From Staphylotrichum longicolle (lineage: Eukaryota; Ascomycota; Sordariomycetes; Sordariales; Chaetomiaceae): 64,000 bases of DNA. The position numbers and the translations under genes are program-made. The notes below the pieces were generated by a model. The model did no database searches. It saw nothing but the letters and a program-made list of their open reading frames with translations, and was not told the origin of the DNA. The stretch is from NCBI GenBank assembly GCA_019096155.1, contig JAHCVI010000004.1:3100001-3164000 (forward strand), given 5' to 3'. Shown one piece after another: positions 23,318 through 33,384 of this stretch (within the stretch, counting starts at the first letter, position 1; each line of letters begins with the position of its first letter).

Positions 23318-25045
23318 TCACACTGCCTTCTGAAAACGCAGGAACAGCCGCTCGTTCTCTGGGCGCCCGGTGTACCCGTCAGACTGATTCTCCATGCCCT
23401 CGTCGTCGACAATGTGGCTCGTGTAATTGGAGTAGATGGCGGCAATCATGAGTTTCATTTCTGATACCCGTCAGTACGTCTTTGCCGGTTGCCTTTTTTG
23501 AGTACAAACTCACCATGCATCGCGAAGTTGGAGCCTATACACATCCTTCCCCCCGAGCTGAACGCCCAAAACTGTCGGTTGCGCTGCTTTCTGTCTTCGT
23601 CGCTTGCACATGATAGAAGCCACCTCGTGTGATCCCATCTTTCAGGGTCCGGGAAGACAGATTCGTTACGGTGCAGCGTATGTGCCAGTGCTGCTACTCG
23701 AACGCCTCCCGGGACAGCATAGGGCCCGATCCGGCATCCCGACTCTGGAGTTTGCCGGGGTTGCGGGCCTGGGATCGGGGCGTGAAGGCGGAGAGTTTCC
23801 GTGAGGACGGCATGAAGCAACGGTAGGCTGTCCAGCTGCTTCGCGTCCGGCATGGCCGATGCCCCATCTTCCGCGAGCCGCATGTTGGGCGAGAGACTCA
23901 GGAGTTCCGCTCGGAGCTGCTCCTGGAGGTCCAGAGACTGAGAGAGCCGCCAGCAAAGGTACGTCAAGGTCAGACCTGCCGTTTCCTGTCCGGCAAGGAC
24001 ATGGTCGAAGAGCTCCGAAGCGACCGAGAGCTTGAAGTTGGACAAGGCCGTGGGGTACAACACCGAGCCCCGCCCATTTTTCGCTTTCTCGGTCTGCAGT
24101 CCTCCGACAAGGGCGTTCCAGACGATGGGCTGGTCCAAGGAGTTTCTGTCCAGCTGCTCTTCCGAATCAAGGAACCGCTGCATCTTTTCACAAAGACGCT
24201 GGCACCACTCGCCCAGCTCCTTGTTGGCCTCATCCGCCCACTTGGGGCACAAGGGGATGCCGAGCTTCCGGCAAATCTTGGTGAGCTGGGGCAGTTCCTG
24301 GTCGTAGTACCCGTAGTCGTTACGGGCCTTGTACAACTCAAGGAAGTGCTCGCGGTATGCTTTGTCGCTGAGAAAGTCGGTGCCGTTTTGGAGGCCAAAG
24401 ATGTAACCCGCAATGAAGTCCATGGTTGCGGCCATGAAGACGGAGTACACGTCGACCCCATGGGGAGCCTGTGTCTCGGCAGTTGAAGCTTCAAGGATTG
24501 GCAGGAACCTGTCGTAGATGATGCTCCGAGATTGGGCTGATGCCGCCGGGCTTGACTGGATGTACGATTTGGAGTAGACATGCGAGATCAGCCGCTTCCG
24601 TGCCGAGTGCTCTGCTGCGCGGCGGGCTGAGAACATGCAAGGGGCACTTTGGACAAAATGCGTGAGCAGAGGTCTCAGGTATCTGGTCAAACAAGCGGTC
24701 TTACCCATAGTTGTCAAAGACGGAGTACCAGACGGGCTTCTCGAAGCCGCCCTGGTAGACAGTGCGGACGCTGTCGAGGTCATTGATGCTCAGCTCGCTT
24801 GGGCCGACACGAACGACAGGGCCGAGCCGGTGATGGGCGCTGTGTAGAGTCCTGTTCTCTCGGTGGGTGAAACGGATCCATAGAATCCAGAGGCGCGAGA
24901 AGGGAGCGGACCAGTGAGCAGCGGGGATCCGGGAGAGGGGCGAGAGGAAGGCGGGATAGATCACAAAGCGATAGGCCAGGAACAGCAACACGGCTGCAGC
25001 AGCTGGGCCGGCCAAACTGGTACTGTACATCATTTCTTTTGCCAT
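23318..25045 (-). CDS. Cytochrome P450 monooxygenase
   Basis: Model: complement(join(23318..23460, 23514..24646, 24705..25045)), 538 aa, all phases closing. An N-terminal hydrophobic anchor (residues ~10-32) is followed by a Pro-containing linker (LSPLSRIPAAHW). The I-helix oxygen-binding motif is AGQETAG, the K-helix ExxR is ETLRLHAPIPG, the PERF-like segment is PERWDHTRW, and the heme loop FSSGGRMCIG carries the axial Cys at residue ~483. This is a microsomal class II enzyme needing a cytochrome P450 reductase. Sequence resembles fungal P450s often labelled benzoate 4-monooxygenase-like, but substrate cannot be assigned. Its closeness to a type III polyketide synthase and a permease suggests it may oxidise the polyketide product; this is inference. 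Confidence 0.94.
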
Positions 25046-25588
25046 TTTCTTTTAAAACGTTGAACAAGAGAAACCAAAGTTCAGCTTTGACTGCTGAGAT
25101 CACTTGGAGAGTGACACTGCGGGGTTGGAGTTCCAAGATATGCCCAGAACCCGGTCTTTCACATCTGCGTCTTGACTCCTCCTTCCTCCCGAGGTTAGCC
25201 GGCCTGTGAGGCGGGGCAAGGGTTCGTATTTCTCGCTCATTTCTTTTGATTTGAAAGTGAGAGAAGTAGCAGAGACTCTGCTGGTGAGATACAGATTTCA
25301 GCTCACTCGATCTGGGTTTCCGGAGTTTAGGAGGTTAGGAGAGCTTCGAGTCATTCCGAGTCGGACGGGATGAGAGAGATACGCTAAGCCTAACAAGGCA
25401 AACTGTGGGTCGCGAGGAGCTGCTGCCTTCAATGCGCAGTGGCGTATAGTTAAACGCATCTGCAAACCATTATCGACTCTTTCTCCTGTCGTCCACACAG
25501 ACTCGATACACAACAAAATAACCAAATCGTCCATCGAAAACATTCCTTCCTACCCGGACTAAACACCCAGGGTAACTGAAAGACTAGC
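25046..25588. other. Divergent promoter between P450 and F-box genes
   Basis: A 543-bp spacer between two divergently transcribed genes. No open frame of interest and no recognised motif. Confidence 0.5.
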
Positions 25589-27620
25589 ATGGTTCATCGA
25601 CTTGCGGACCTGCCGGACGACATACTCTTCCTGGTCTTTGCCAACCTCGACAGTGCCAGTGATCTCAGGGCTCTCGCCCTCTCTTGCCGCAGGCTTCATC
25701 ATCTTGCCGGTAACGATGGATGGCGCATTTTTGTCAGGAACAGATTTCCATCTCTTGCCCCGCCGGCCCCAGCCACCGGCTCCCACACATGGCAGCAACT
25801 GGCCGACTCCATGACATGGCAAAGCCGATGCTGGGATCGGCGCTCCCTCCAGTTCCAGGCTCTGCTTCCCCACGTCGAGCCTCGCAGGAATGGAAGACAG
25901 CAGATTGGGAGTAGGAGTCTGTTCATGTCAGTTGTTGATGCCCACTTTGACCCGACCACCCAGCAAGAGCTTGCTGTGTGGGGTGCCGGCGAGGATGTCG
26001 TCGCCCGGTATCGAGAGCGTCAGGGACGCGGCAAAGCCTCGAAAACTTCGTGGCATAAGCTAGACGGCAAGGAACTCGGCCTCAGCGTGGGCTATGATGA
26101 TGTGACGACCATCAAAGTCGTCAAGCATGGCAGTAGACGCGCCCTAATCACGGGCCGGCATAACGGTCAATTATCTCTCCTCTCTGCCGAGCCCGACAGC
26201 TTTGGCGAGCGTATTGCTCAGTTTGGTCCCGTGCCCGACCCAAATACCAACGCGCAGCAAGCGCTCGAGCAGGAGACGATCAATTCGCTGGATGTTCTCA
26301 ACAACGACAGCAAGGGACTCATCGCCGCTGCCACTAAATCCAGCCTGAGGATCTACACTCTACCGGAGTGTGAGGCTGATGAAATTGCCCCGGTGACCAC
26401 GTACGACGTGAAAGAGCATGTTCCTACCTCCGGGTCGAGGCTTGGCTGTGCCAAATGGATGGAACAAGGAGAGGCACTAGCCTTGGGTCTCGTCGGCTGC
26501 AAAGACCCCCTCCGTTATCTCGCGCTCACTCCCGCTGGATGGTCTCATCATGTGGCCGCGAAGAGTGCAAGGGTCGAGAGGGAATTCCACATCAAGTACG
26601 ACCGGACCATCTGCCCAAACTCCCTAGAGCCTGTTTACATGCACTCAGGGGCTAGGCGAGGGACAAGCCTGCTCCTCAGCTCGTGGCGAGACGGCACCAT
26701 CAGGTAAACCCAGCCCCAGTTACGACCAAGGCGTTTCTGTGCACTCACACATCCACAGACTCCAAGACCTGCGCACCCCGTCTCCCTTCGACGCAGTCTA
26801 CCAAGACAACGTCGACCCCTGGGCCGACGCCGAAGCCCTCATGGCCTACGGCACCGAACGCTTCCTCGCCGGCGGCGGCGGCGGGCTCACCCTCCACATC
26901 TTCGACTTCCGCTGGCCTAAATCCTACTACCACACCGCCGGCCTCCCCTGCCTCGCCCAAGCCCCTTTCCCCCGGCCCCACCAGCCCTTCATGAAGCGCT
27001 TACCCACTCCTCCCAACCCCGGGGGCCTCGCCGTCTGCAGCCACCACCCGATCTCCCGCCCCTGCCCCTACCACGCCCTCGCCCGCACCCTCTACTACCG
27101 CCCCAACGCCAAGCTCTTCCTCTCCGAGTCGCTCCGCTCCTTCCGCTCCAGCTCCGTCTGGTCCCTCGCCCGCGCCAGCGACGTCGCGCCCAACTTTTAC
27201 GTCGGCGTCTCGGGCGGCGTCATCGAGGCCACGCTCGAGCAGACGCCAGATACCTACCCAACACCATCACCACCACCAAATCCACCGACAACAACAATAA
27301 CAACAACACCGGACGACGCCAATGCTAATAATCCAGTCACGGTGGTGGTCGACCCCAACTTTGGCTTCGCCGACTGGCGCGCCGCGGCGCACCAGGGGAG
27401 CGGGTACAAGACCCGGCCGCTCGTGCCCGCGCTGATGGAGACGGGCGACGGGTACTCGTTTGAGGGCAACGATCGGTCCATCTTGCTGCCCGGGCTGGTC
27501 AAGTATCGGGGCCCGCCCGGGGAGGGGATGGGGCAGGAAGGGGGGAGGGGCAGGTGGCATCGGCTGGATGGGGGTTACTGGCAGGAGGGGGATTTTGGGG
27601 GTGTGTTGAATGGAGTGTGA
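25589..27620 (+). CDS. F-box protein with beta-propeller-like body
   Basis: Model: join(25589..26703, 26759..27620), 658 aa. The intron has a GTAAAC donor and CACAG acceptor and splits an Arg codon. The F-box covers residues ~3-45 (LADLPDDILFLVFANLDSAS, then LRALALSCRRLHHLAG), which binds Skp1 in SCF ubiquitin ligases. The remaining ~600 residues show repeated short beta-rich stretches ending in motifs such as LSSWRDGTIR and LHIFDFRW, suggesting a divergent WD40-type propeller for substrate binding; I cannot place blades with confidence. Near the end is a Pro/Thr-rich low-complexity segment (about residues 545-565). Target unknown. It is divergent from the P450 gene and probably unrelated to it. 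Confidence 0.88.
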
Positions 27621-28121
27621 AAAGGCGCGGTCGGTACACGATCGAGGCGGGGGAGGCGGATTTGGCGGGAGGGTACTGGGTTTTGAACGGGTAAGGGGAT
27701 ATGGGGCGGGTAGGAACTGGGCAGGAAAATATAAAGTTAGAGGCGTATCTAGAGTTTTGGTCGAAGAGAATTGGAGTTTGGTTGATTCCCAAACTAGAAT
27801 TGGATCAGCGATTCGGATTCGAGTTTCGAGCTCGGACTTTGTGTGCCGTGGTTGCACGCAGGACCATCGACGCAGCAAACCCTCAGATAAGAGACATCAC
27901 TGGCTAGCGGTTCTGAGTTGTCATGATCTTCACTCATCGTTTCCTGGATCGCTCTGGAAGGATTGAGAGAGCCCGAGTTGCTGCCACTCCGCTTCCAACT
28001 GCCTGTCCAGCATCGTCTATAAAAGAGAAGGTTGACCCGGGTCTCCTGCCTCCATTTGGTTCGGGGAGTCTGGCATTCTTTTACACTCTTATCAGCTGGT
28101 GCAATTATTACGATCAAAGCC
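27621..28121. other. Intergenic: F-box 3' region and promoter of small secreted protein
   Basis: About 500 bp, with a clear TATA box near its right end and no other gene. Confidence 0.5.
28018..28024 (+). promoter_or_regulatory. TATA box of the small secreted protein gene
   Basis: TATAAAA lies 98 bp upstream of the ATG at 28122, a good distance for a fungal core promoter. Strong TATA boxes are typical of sharply regulated genes. Confidence 0.55.
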
Positions 28122-28528
28122 ATGCTCTTCTCTTCAGCTCTCGTCTCCGTCGCTGGCCTGGCGTCGCTGCTCACGGTCGGCCTCGCCAACCCCACGGGCC
28201 TGGCACCCGGCGGTGCAGAGGCACCGCAGTGGTGCTGTAACTGCGAGAGCTGCACGAACTGCGATGCGAGCTGTCCTGATCCTGGATGTGGTATCTTTGT
28301 AGGTTTCCTTGCCCGCCCCGGAGGTTCTCTGCTCTCCACCTGCAGTCGTTCCAGTGTACAGTTACCGAGACTTACGTAACTGATGATTTAATGATTGTAA
28401 CATAGGAATGCTGCTGCGCAACTGGCCGTGTTCTCGAGGCAAGGGATGGCAGCCGTCGGTACTTCAACCTCGCTGGCGTCGAGATGAACTTTGTATCCAG
28501 GGCGGATGTCTTGGGAGACAGGGAGTAG
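28122..28528 (+). CDS. Small secreted cysteine-rich protein (effector-like)
   Basis: Model: join(28122..28298, 28406..28528), 99 aa. The intron has a GTAGGT donor and a CATAG acceptor and is phase 0. Residues 1-22 are a textbook signal peptide ending GLA before NPTG. The mature part is ~77 aa with ten cysteines. Seven are packed in WCCNCESCTNCDASCPDPGC at the end of exon 1, and exon 2 opens with ECCC. A Cys-free tail (GRVLEARDGSRRYFNLAG onward) follows. The pattern does not match hydrophobins (four separate C plus two CC pairs), defensins or CFEM domains, and I do not recognise a family. Such proteins are often effectors, antimicrobials or metal-binding peptides; function here is unknown. The evidence is the signal peptide, the Cys pattern continuing across a precise splice, and the TATA box. 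Confidence 0.8.
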
Positions 28529-29287
28529 AGTTGTTAGGGTAGAATCTACCAAGAAAAGCCAGAAGACGCAACCTGGAATGAGTCTGAGTAGCAGCACTCC
28601 CCATGGAGTGACCAGAGTCTAAGTGCTGAACAAGAGGTGGTGTTTCGTGAAGCACGACAGGGTTAGGGTCCGACGGTTTCCTTTGTCTTCCCTCCGAGTT
28701 GCTCAAAAACCGAGGGTCACGAGGCCAGTCCAAGAAAAGCAACAGGCGCATTTCCAGATCCTCAACATCCCAGGAACCGCAGCCCAGCTCAGCCAGGTGA
28801 TACCAGGTGATCAAGTCATCTGGACTGAAGAAACCGCCAGAGCTCAGTGAACAGTCACGTCAAACACATCTGATTCGTGCATTTCGCGGATCGGGAAACG
28901 CACCCCGAGCGTTGCGGGAGTCGCAAGAAGCCAAGAAATGCCGGACGTCTGGATGCGGGCTATGCGGGTCCAGGTTCGGGACAAAGCGCATCCCGGGAAT
29001 GCAAGCCGTCCCGGGAAATCCTCTTTCGGAATGATGGTGGGTGTACCCGGCAGCCAACTTCAAAGTAGTAGTGTTTTTTTGTCGGGGGTGCTCGGTGTTC
29101 CTCTCGGTCGGAGATGCGAACTCAGCCAGACGCTATTCAGCTTGCTCTGCCGGATGACACGTCGAGGTCGGACGGAAGATGAGAGCAAAGGAATTCTTAT
29201 TGAACACGCGGCGGCACGCGTTTCGGTTCCTGACCAACAATGTCCCCTGCCGCAAATTGGGAATTGGAGACCTCTGATGTCAGACTC

Positions 29288-29300
29288 CCGCATGGCCCCG
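29288..29300 (+). promoter_or_regulatory. CCG-N7-CCG site (AcuK/AcuM type) upstream of FBPase
   Basis: CCG at 29288-29290 and 29298-29300 separated by exactly 7 bases. In Aspergillus the Zn2Cys6 pair AcuK/AcuM binds CCGN7CCG to switch on gluconeogenic genes, including FBPase. It overlaps a CreA-like CCCCGC at 29296-29301. Confidence 0.5.
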
Positions 29301-29316
29301 CCAGACCCCTCCATAG

Positions 29317-29339
29317 CCGCGCTCTGCCGACGGCGGCCG
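29317..29339 (+). promoter_or_regulatory. Triple CCG array with 7-base spacers upstream of FBPase
   Basis: Three CCG triplets at 29317-29319, 29327-29329 and 29337-29339, each separated by 7 bases, giving two overlapping CCGN7CCG sites in one helical register. Together with the site 17 bp upstream this is a compact candidate binding region for AcuK/AcuM, about 570-620 bp before the FBPase start. Confidence 0.55.
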
Positions 29340-29869
29340 ATGAGGGGCGCCCCGCGGGAGAAGGCAACCCGAGGACTTTAGCTCACCCTTCACTGCACCG
29401 TTCTGCGGTATTGGCCGTATGGACGGAAGATTCGTCCCAGGGTAGCCTGGGCCAGGAACGAGACGACGGGGGAAAGGGGGAACAATGGGGCGTGTCGATT
29501 ACACAGTCCACACCTCTCAAGGAAGATAACGCGCGGTTTCGGGTGCACTAATAAGACCCTAGTCAGTGTCTGTCAAAAGGAGGAGATGCCTTGGGATCGT
29601 CCATTGTTCTCGACCTTCTTCCTCCTTCCTGTCCCTGTCTGAAACTAAAGTATTTAATGCTTGCCTTCTCCACCTGACATCATCTTGTATCTTGTCTCCT
29701 TGTTTGTTTCCTCTCTCCCTTCCGCTCCAACTCTTCACCCATTCCGCCTCGGCACCGACGACACCTCCATACCACCAAACCGTCCGCCCGTCGAAATCTC
29801 GACCATACCGTGATTGGAGGGCCATACAGCGAGGAACAGCTCAGGCAGTCTACACATTCACGCATTCAC

Positions 29870-29897
29870 TCACACACACACACCCCCTCACACACAC
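29870..29897 (+). repeat. CA-rich simple repeat in FBPase leader
   Basis: Interrupted CA dinucleotide repeat in the 5' untranslated region, ending about 13 bp before the ATG. Confidence 0.7.
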
Positions 29898-29910
29898 CCA
29901 AACCGCCACA

Positions 29911-31082
29911 ATGTTGACCACAAACGGGACCAACGGCCAGCCGGAGACGGAGAAGGTCAACACTAACATTGTCACCCTCACCCGGTTCCTGACCGAGGAG
30001 CAAGTAAAACACAAGGAGGCCACTGGAGACTTTACGTATGCCGAGCCTATGCGCCCCCATATGAGATATTGGGCTTTGCTAATTAACTGTCTTTGTGTCT
30101 AGCCTTCTCTGCCATGCGCTCCAGTTCTCGTTCAAGTCGATCGCCTACTACATCCGGCGGGCGACACTAGTCAACCTGACCGGGCTGGCGGGCTCGTCCA
30201 ACACGACGGGCGACGAGCAGAAGAAGCTCGACGTCATCTCCAACGACCTGTTCATCGAGGCGATGCGGTCGAGCGGGCGGTGCGCGCTGCTCGTGTCGGA
30301 GGAGGAGGAGGACGTCATCTTCTTCAAGGACAGCACGCAGGCGCGGTACGCCGTGGCGTGCGACCCCATCGACGGCAGCTCCAACCTGGACGCGGGCGTG
30401 TCGGTCGGCACCATCTTCGGCATCCACAAGCTGGCCGAGGGGTCGACGGGCACTAAGGAGGACATCCTCAAGCCCGGCACCGAGCTCGTCGCCGCGGGCT
30501 TCACCATGTACGGCGCCTCGGCCCAGCTCGTCATCACCATGCGCGGCGGCAGCGTCAACGGCTTCACCCTCGACAACGGCCTCGGCGAGTTCATCCTCAC
30601 CCACCCGGACATGCGCCTGCCCCGCAGCCGCGCCATCTACTCGGTCAACGAGGGCAACTCGCTCTACTGGGAGGACAACGTCAAGGCCTACTTCAACTCG
30701 CTCAAGGAGGCCCCCGACGGCGGCAAGCCCTACAGCTCGCGCTACATCGGCAGCATGGTGGCCGACGCCTATCGCACCCTGCTGTACGGCGGCATCTTTG
30801 CCTACCCGGCCGACAAGAAGAGCCCCAAGGGCAAGCTGCGCATTCTGTACGAGTGCGCGCCCATGGCCATGGTGTTTGAGAATGGTGAGCCAGAATCTCT
30901 TCCGTCTCGTGTGTACCCGATGAAAGCTGACCACCCTCCCCCTTTTCCCAGCCGGCGGCCAGGCTGTCGACAGCAAGATGAGGAGGATGCTGGAGATAGC
31001 CCCCGAGCACATCCACGACAAGTCGGGCATCTTCATGGGCAGCTACGACGAGGTCGAGAAGGTCAAGGCGTTCCACAAGTGA
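29911..31082 (+). CDS. FBP1: Fructose-1,6-bisphosphatase
   Basis: Model: join(29911..30035, 30103..30884, 30952..31082), 345 aa. The two introns have GTATGC and GTGAGC donors and TAG/CAG acceptors. The enzyme hydrolyses fructose 1,6-bisphosphate to fructose 6-phosphate, the irreversible cytosolic step of gluconeogenesis. The metal-binding loop CDPIDGSSNLDAG is at residues ~128-140, and the signature GKLRILYECAPMAMVFENAG, split by the last intron, contains the catalytic Glu. The N-terminus NIVTLTRFL starts the AMP-binding region (DFTLLCHALQFSFKSIA). Length equals other fungal FBPases. Upstream CCGN7CCG repeats and CreA-like sites suggest induction on gluconeogenic carbon and repression on glucose; this is inference from motifs. 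The thiolase gene follows on the same strand. Confidence 0.97.
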
Positions 31083-31709
31083 GCTTTAAAAGGGGGGGTG
31101 GTGTTTTTGGTTTCAAGGCATTCGATACCTTAGCTGGGAAAATGACATGATGATTGCTCGATGAATGCCCAGCAATTCCATCTCTGCGCTGTCGCTGATC
31201 AGAGCATCGTCTGAAACATGGTGTGAGGGGTTGGCGGGGCAAACCTTTTCAGGTTCCCACTCATCCAACCGTTCGGATGGAGGAGGAAGACAATTTGAGA
31301 AAGACCTCCGTGTGAAGGACATCCTTAACCTCATCTTAGGCCCATCATTCGGACTCCGCAGCTCCAGTGAAGAACTGACCACAACTCGGCGGTTGGTGAC
31401 ATTGACTGAAGTTGGACAAGGAAATTGCGATGCCAAACGATGCGACCTGGAATATTCTACACAGTGCGGTGTGGTCGCATGTGAAGATTCCAGAAAGCCA
31501 AGATTAGTGAACCCCCCCAGAAAAATCCGTTATCCGAAGGTATCTGCAGTTGATAAACTCCGAGTTCGCCTTCCAGATCGTCGGGGAGCCGGATCTGGAG
31601 TCTGGGGAAGGGGCACGCCAAACGAAGCATGTGAAACCTGGGCAGTCGCGGCCTGCGCAGCCGTGCTGAGAAATGCACCCCGACGCGCGCTATTCCGCAA
31701 ACGGCAATG

Positions 31710-31715
31710 CCTCGG
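31710..31715 (+). promoter_or_regulatory. CCTCGG element 1 upstream of thiolase
   Basis: FarA/FarB-type core, about 276 bp before the thiolase ATG. A second inverted copy lies 100 bp downstream. Confidence 0.45.
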
Positions 31716-31813
31716 CCAATTCTGACATCACCTGGGACCGCCGCCACGGCAGGGCCAACCGAGTCGTGGACCGAGTTCCAGCGTTGTCAAACGGACGGTC
31801 CATGAGCCGCCCG

Positions 31814-31819
31814 CCGAGG
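31814..31819 (-). promoter_or_regulatory. CCTCGG element 2 upstream of thiolase (inverted)
   Basis: CCGAGG on the plus strand is CCTCGG on the minus strand, 35 bp before the TATA box. Two copies near a beta-oxidation gene are consistent with fatty-acid induction. Confidence 0.45.
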
Positions 31820-31853
31820 TAACTCGCTCCTGGTGGAATCGGGGGGCTCCGTT

Positions 31854-31859
31854 TATAAA
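31854..31859 (+). promoter_or_regulatory. TATA box of thiolase gene
   Basis: TATAAA, 132 bp before the ATG at 31991. Confidence 0.45.
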
Positions 31860-31990
31860 CTGCGCCTTCTATCGGTTGCTGCATGCTTAACCTGTAATCC
31901 ACGTCCCATCCCCTTTTCCATCCCTTCTTTTCGTTGATTTCTCCCCTTGTTCAACGCCTCTTCCTCCAGACAACACTCCAGACTTTCAAG

Positions 31991-33384
31991 ATGGGTGGTA
32001 TGTACCTTTTTCTCCAAAATGCTGATGCACCGCTGCAGCGGCTGACATGCGCTTCCTGCAGCTATCGACAGACTCTCCCAGCTGGGCAGCCAGATCACCG
32101 GCGGCGCTTCTGCCGGCGGCAAGGCCAAGCTCCTCGAGAAGAACCCCGATGATGTAGGTCTCACCAGCTCGCACAACACCGTAACACCGCCGGGGACAAG
32201 CGCTGACACTTGACTGCCTCCAGATCGTCGTCACGGCCGCTCTCCGGACCGCCATCTGCAAGGGCGGCAAGGGCTCGTTCAAGGACACGTATGCCGCGGA
32301 CCTCATGGCCGGCGCCCTGAAGGGCATCATCGAGCGCTCCAACATCAACCCCGCCCTCGTCGAGGACATCGTCGTCGGCACCGTGCTCGCCCCAGGCGGC
32401 GGTGCTACCGAGATGCGCGCCGCCTCCCTGGTCGCCGGCTTCCCCGACTCGACCGCCGTGCGCACCCTCAACCGCCAGTGCTCGTCGGGCCTCCAGGCCT
32501 GCGTCGACATCGCCAACCAGATCCGCGCCGGCATGATCGAGGTCGGCATCGGCGCCGGCGTCGAGAGCATGTCCACCCAGTACGGCCCCGGCGCCGTCTC
32601 CGAGTTCTCGGAGCTCCTTGAGAGCCACCCCGAGGCCGCCAACTGCAAGGTGCCCATGGGCGTGCTCTCGGAGAAGATGGCCAAGGACCGCAACATCACG
32701 CGCGCCAGCCAGGACTCGTTCGCCGCCTCGTCCTTCCAGAAGGCCGTCAAGGCCCAGGCCGCCGGCCTCTTCAAGGAGGAGATCCACCCCCTCAAGGTCA
32801 AGTTTGAGGACCCCAAGTCGGGCGAGACCAAGGAGATTGTCGTCGACCGCGACGACGGCATCCGCGACGGCGTGACGGCCGAGTCGCTCGGCAAGATCCG
32901 CGCCGCCTTCGCCAAGGACGGCTCCATCCACGCCGGCAACGCCAGCCAGGTCAGCGACGGCGCCGCCGCCGTGCTTATGATGAAGCGCTCCACCGCCGAG
33001 AAGCTCGGCCAGCCCATCCTGGGCAAGTTCGTCGCCGCCTCCATCGTCGGCGTTCCCCCCCTGCTCATGGGCGTCGGCCCCTGGAAGGCCATCCCCAAGG
33101 TGTTTGAGCTCACGGGCATCACCAAGGACGACGTCGACATCTACGAGATCAACGAGGCCTTTGCCAGCCAGTGCCTGTGGTGCGCCAACGAGCTGGGCCT
33201 GCCCCAGGAGCGCATCAACCCCAAGGGCGGCGCCATCGCCTTTGGCCACCCGCTCGGCTGCACCGGCGCCCGCCAGGTCTCGACCCTGCTGTACGAGCTG
33301 CGGAGGACGGGCAAGAAGGTCGGCCTGACGTCCATGTGCGTCGGCACGGGTATGGGCATGGCTGCCGTCTGGGTTGCGGAGTAA
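31991..33384 (+). CDS. POT1: 3-ketoacyl-CoA thiolase (peroxisomal type)
   Basis: Model: join(31991..31997, 32062..32153, 32224..33384), 419 aa. The first coding exon is only 7 nt; GTATGT and GTAGGT donors follow. The enzyme performs the last step of beta-oxidation, cleaving 3-ketoacyl-CoA with CoA to acetyl-CoA. The nucleophile Cys ~119 is in NRQCSSGLQA, the catalytic His ~375 in GHPLGCTGAR and the second Cys ~405 in SMCVGTGMG; the substrate loop EINEAFASQ is also present. Near the N-terminus RLSQLGSQI resembles a PTS2 peroxisomal signal (R-L-x5-Q-x), with Ile where Leu or Ala is usual. Length and motifs fit fungal peroxisomal thiolases. Two CCTCGG motifs and a TATA box upstream suggest induction by fatty acids. 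Confidence 0.96.

Larger units (their letters stand above)
28529..29910. other. Long promoter region of fructose-1,6-bisphosphatase
   Basis: 1.4 kb upstream of FBPase. It holds the CCG-repeat regulatory array listed separately, two CCCCGC motifs (29296-29301 and 29350-29355) compatible with the CreA consensus SYGGRG, and a pyrimidine-rich leader with CA repeats just before the ATG. No gene seen. Confidence 0.5.
31083..31990. other. Intergenic between FBPase and thiolase
   Basis: 908 bp containing the FBPase 3' region and the thiolase promoter with a TATA box and two CCTCGG elements. No gene seen. Confidence 0.5.

Noticed and set aside
28122..28528. Small secreted protein as a hydrophobin
   Set aside because: Ten rather than eight cysteines, with a terminal CCC and the wrong spacing.
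31986..33249. Minus-strand frames of 362 and 384 codons opposite the thiolase
   Set aside because: They are mirror frames of a strongly codon-biased GC-rich gene; the plus strand encodes a complete thiolase.
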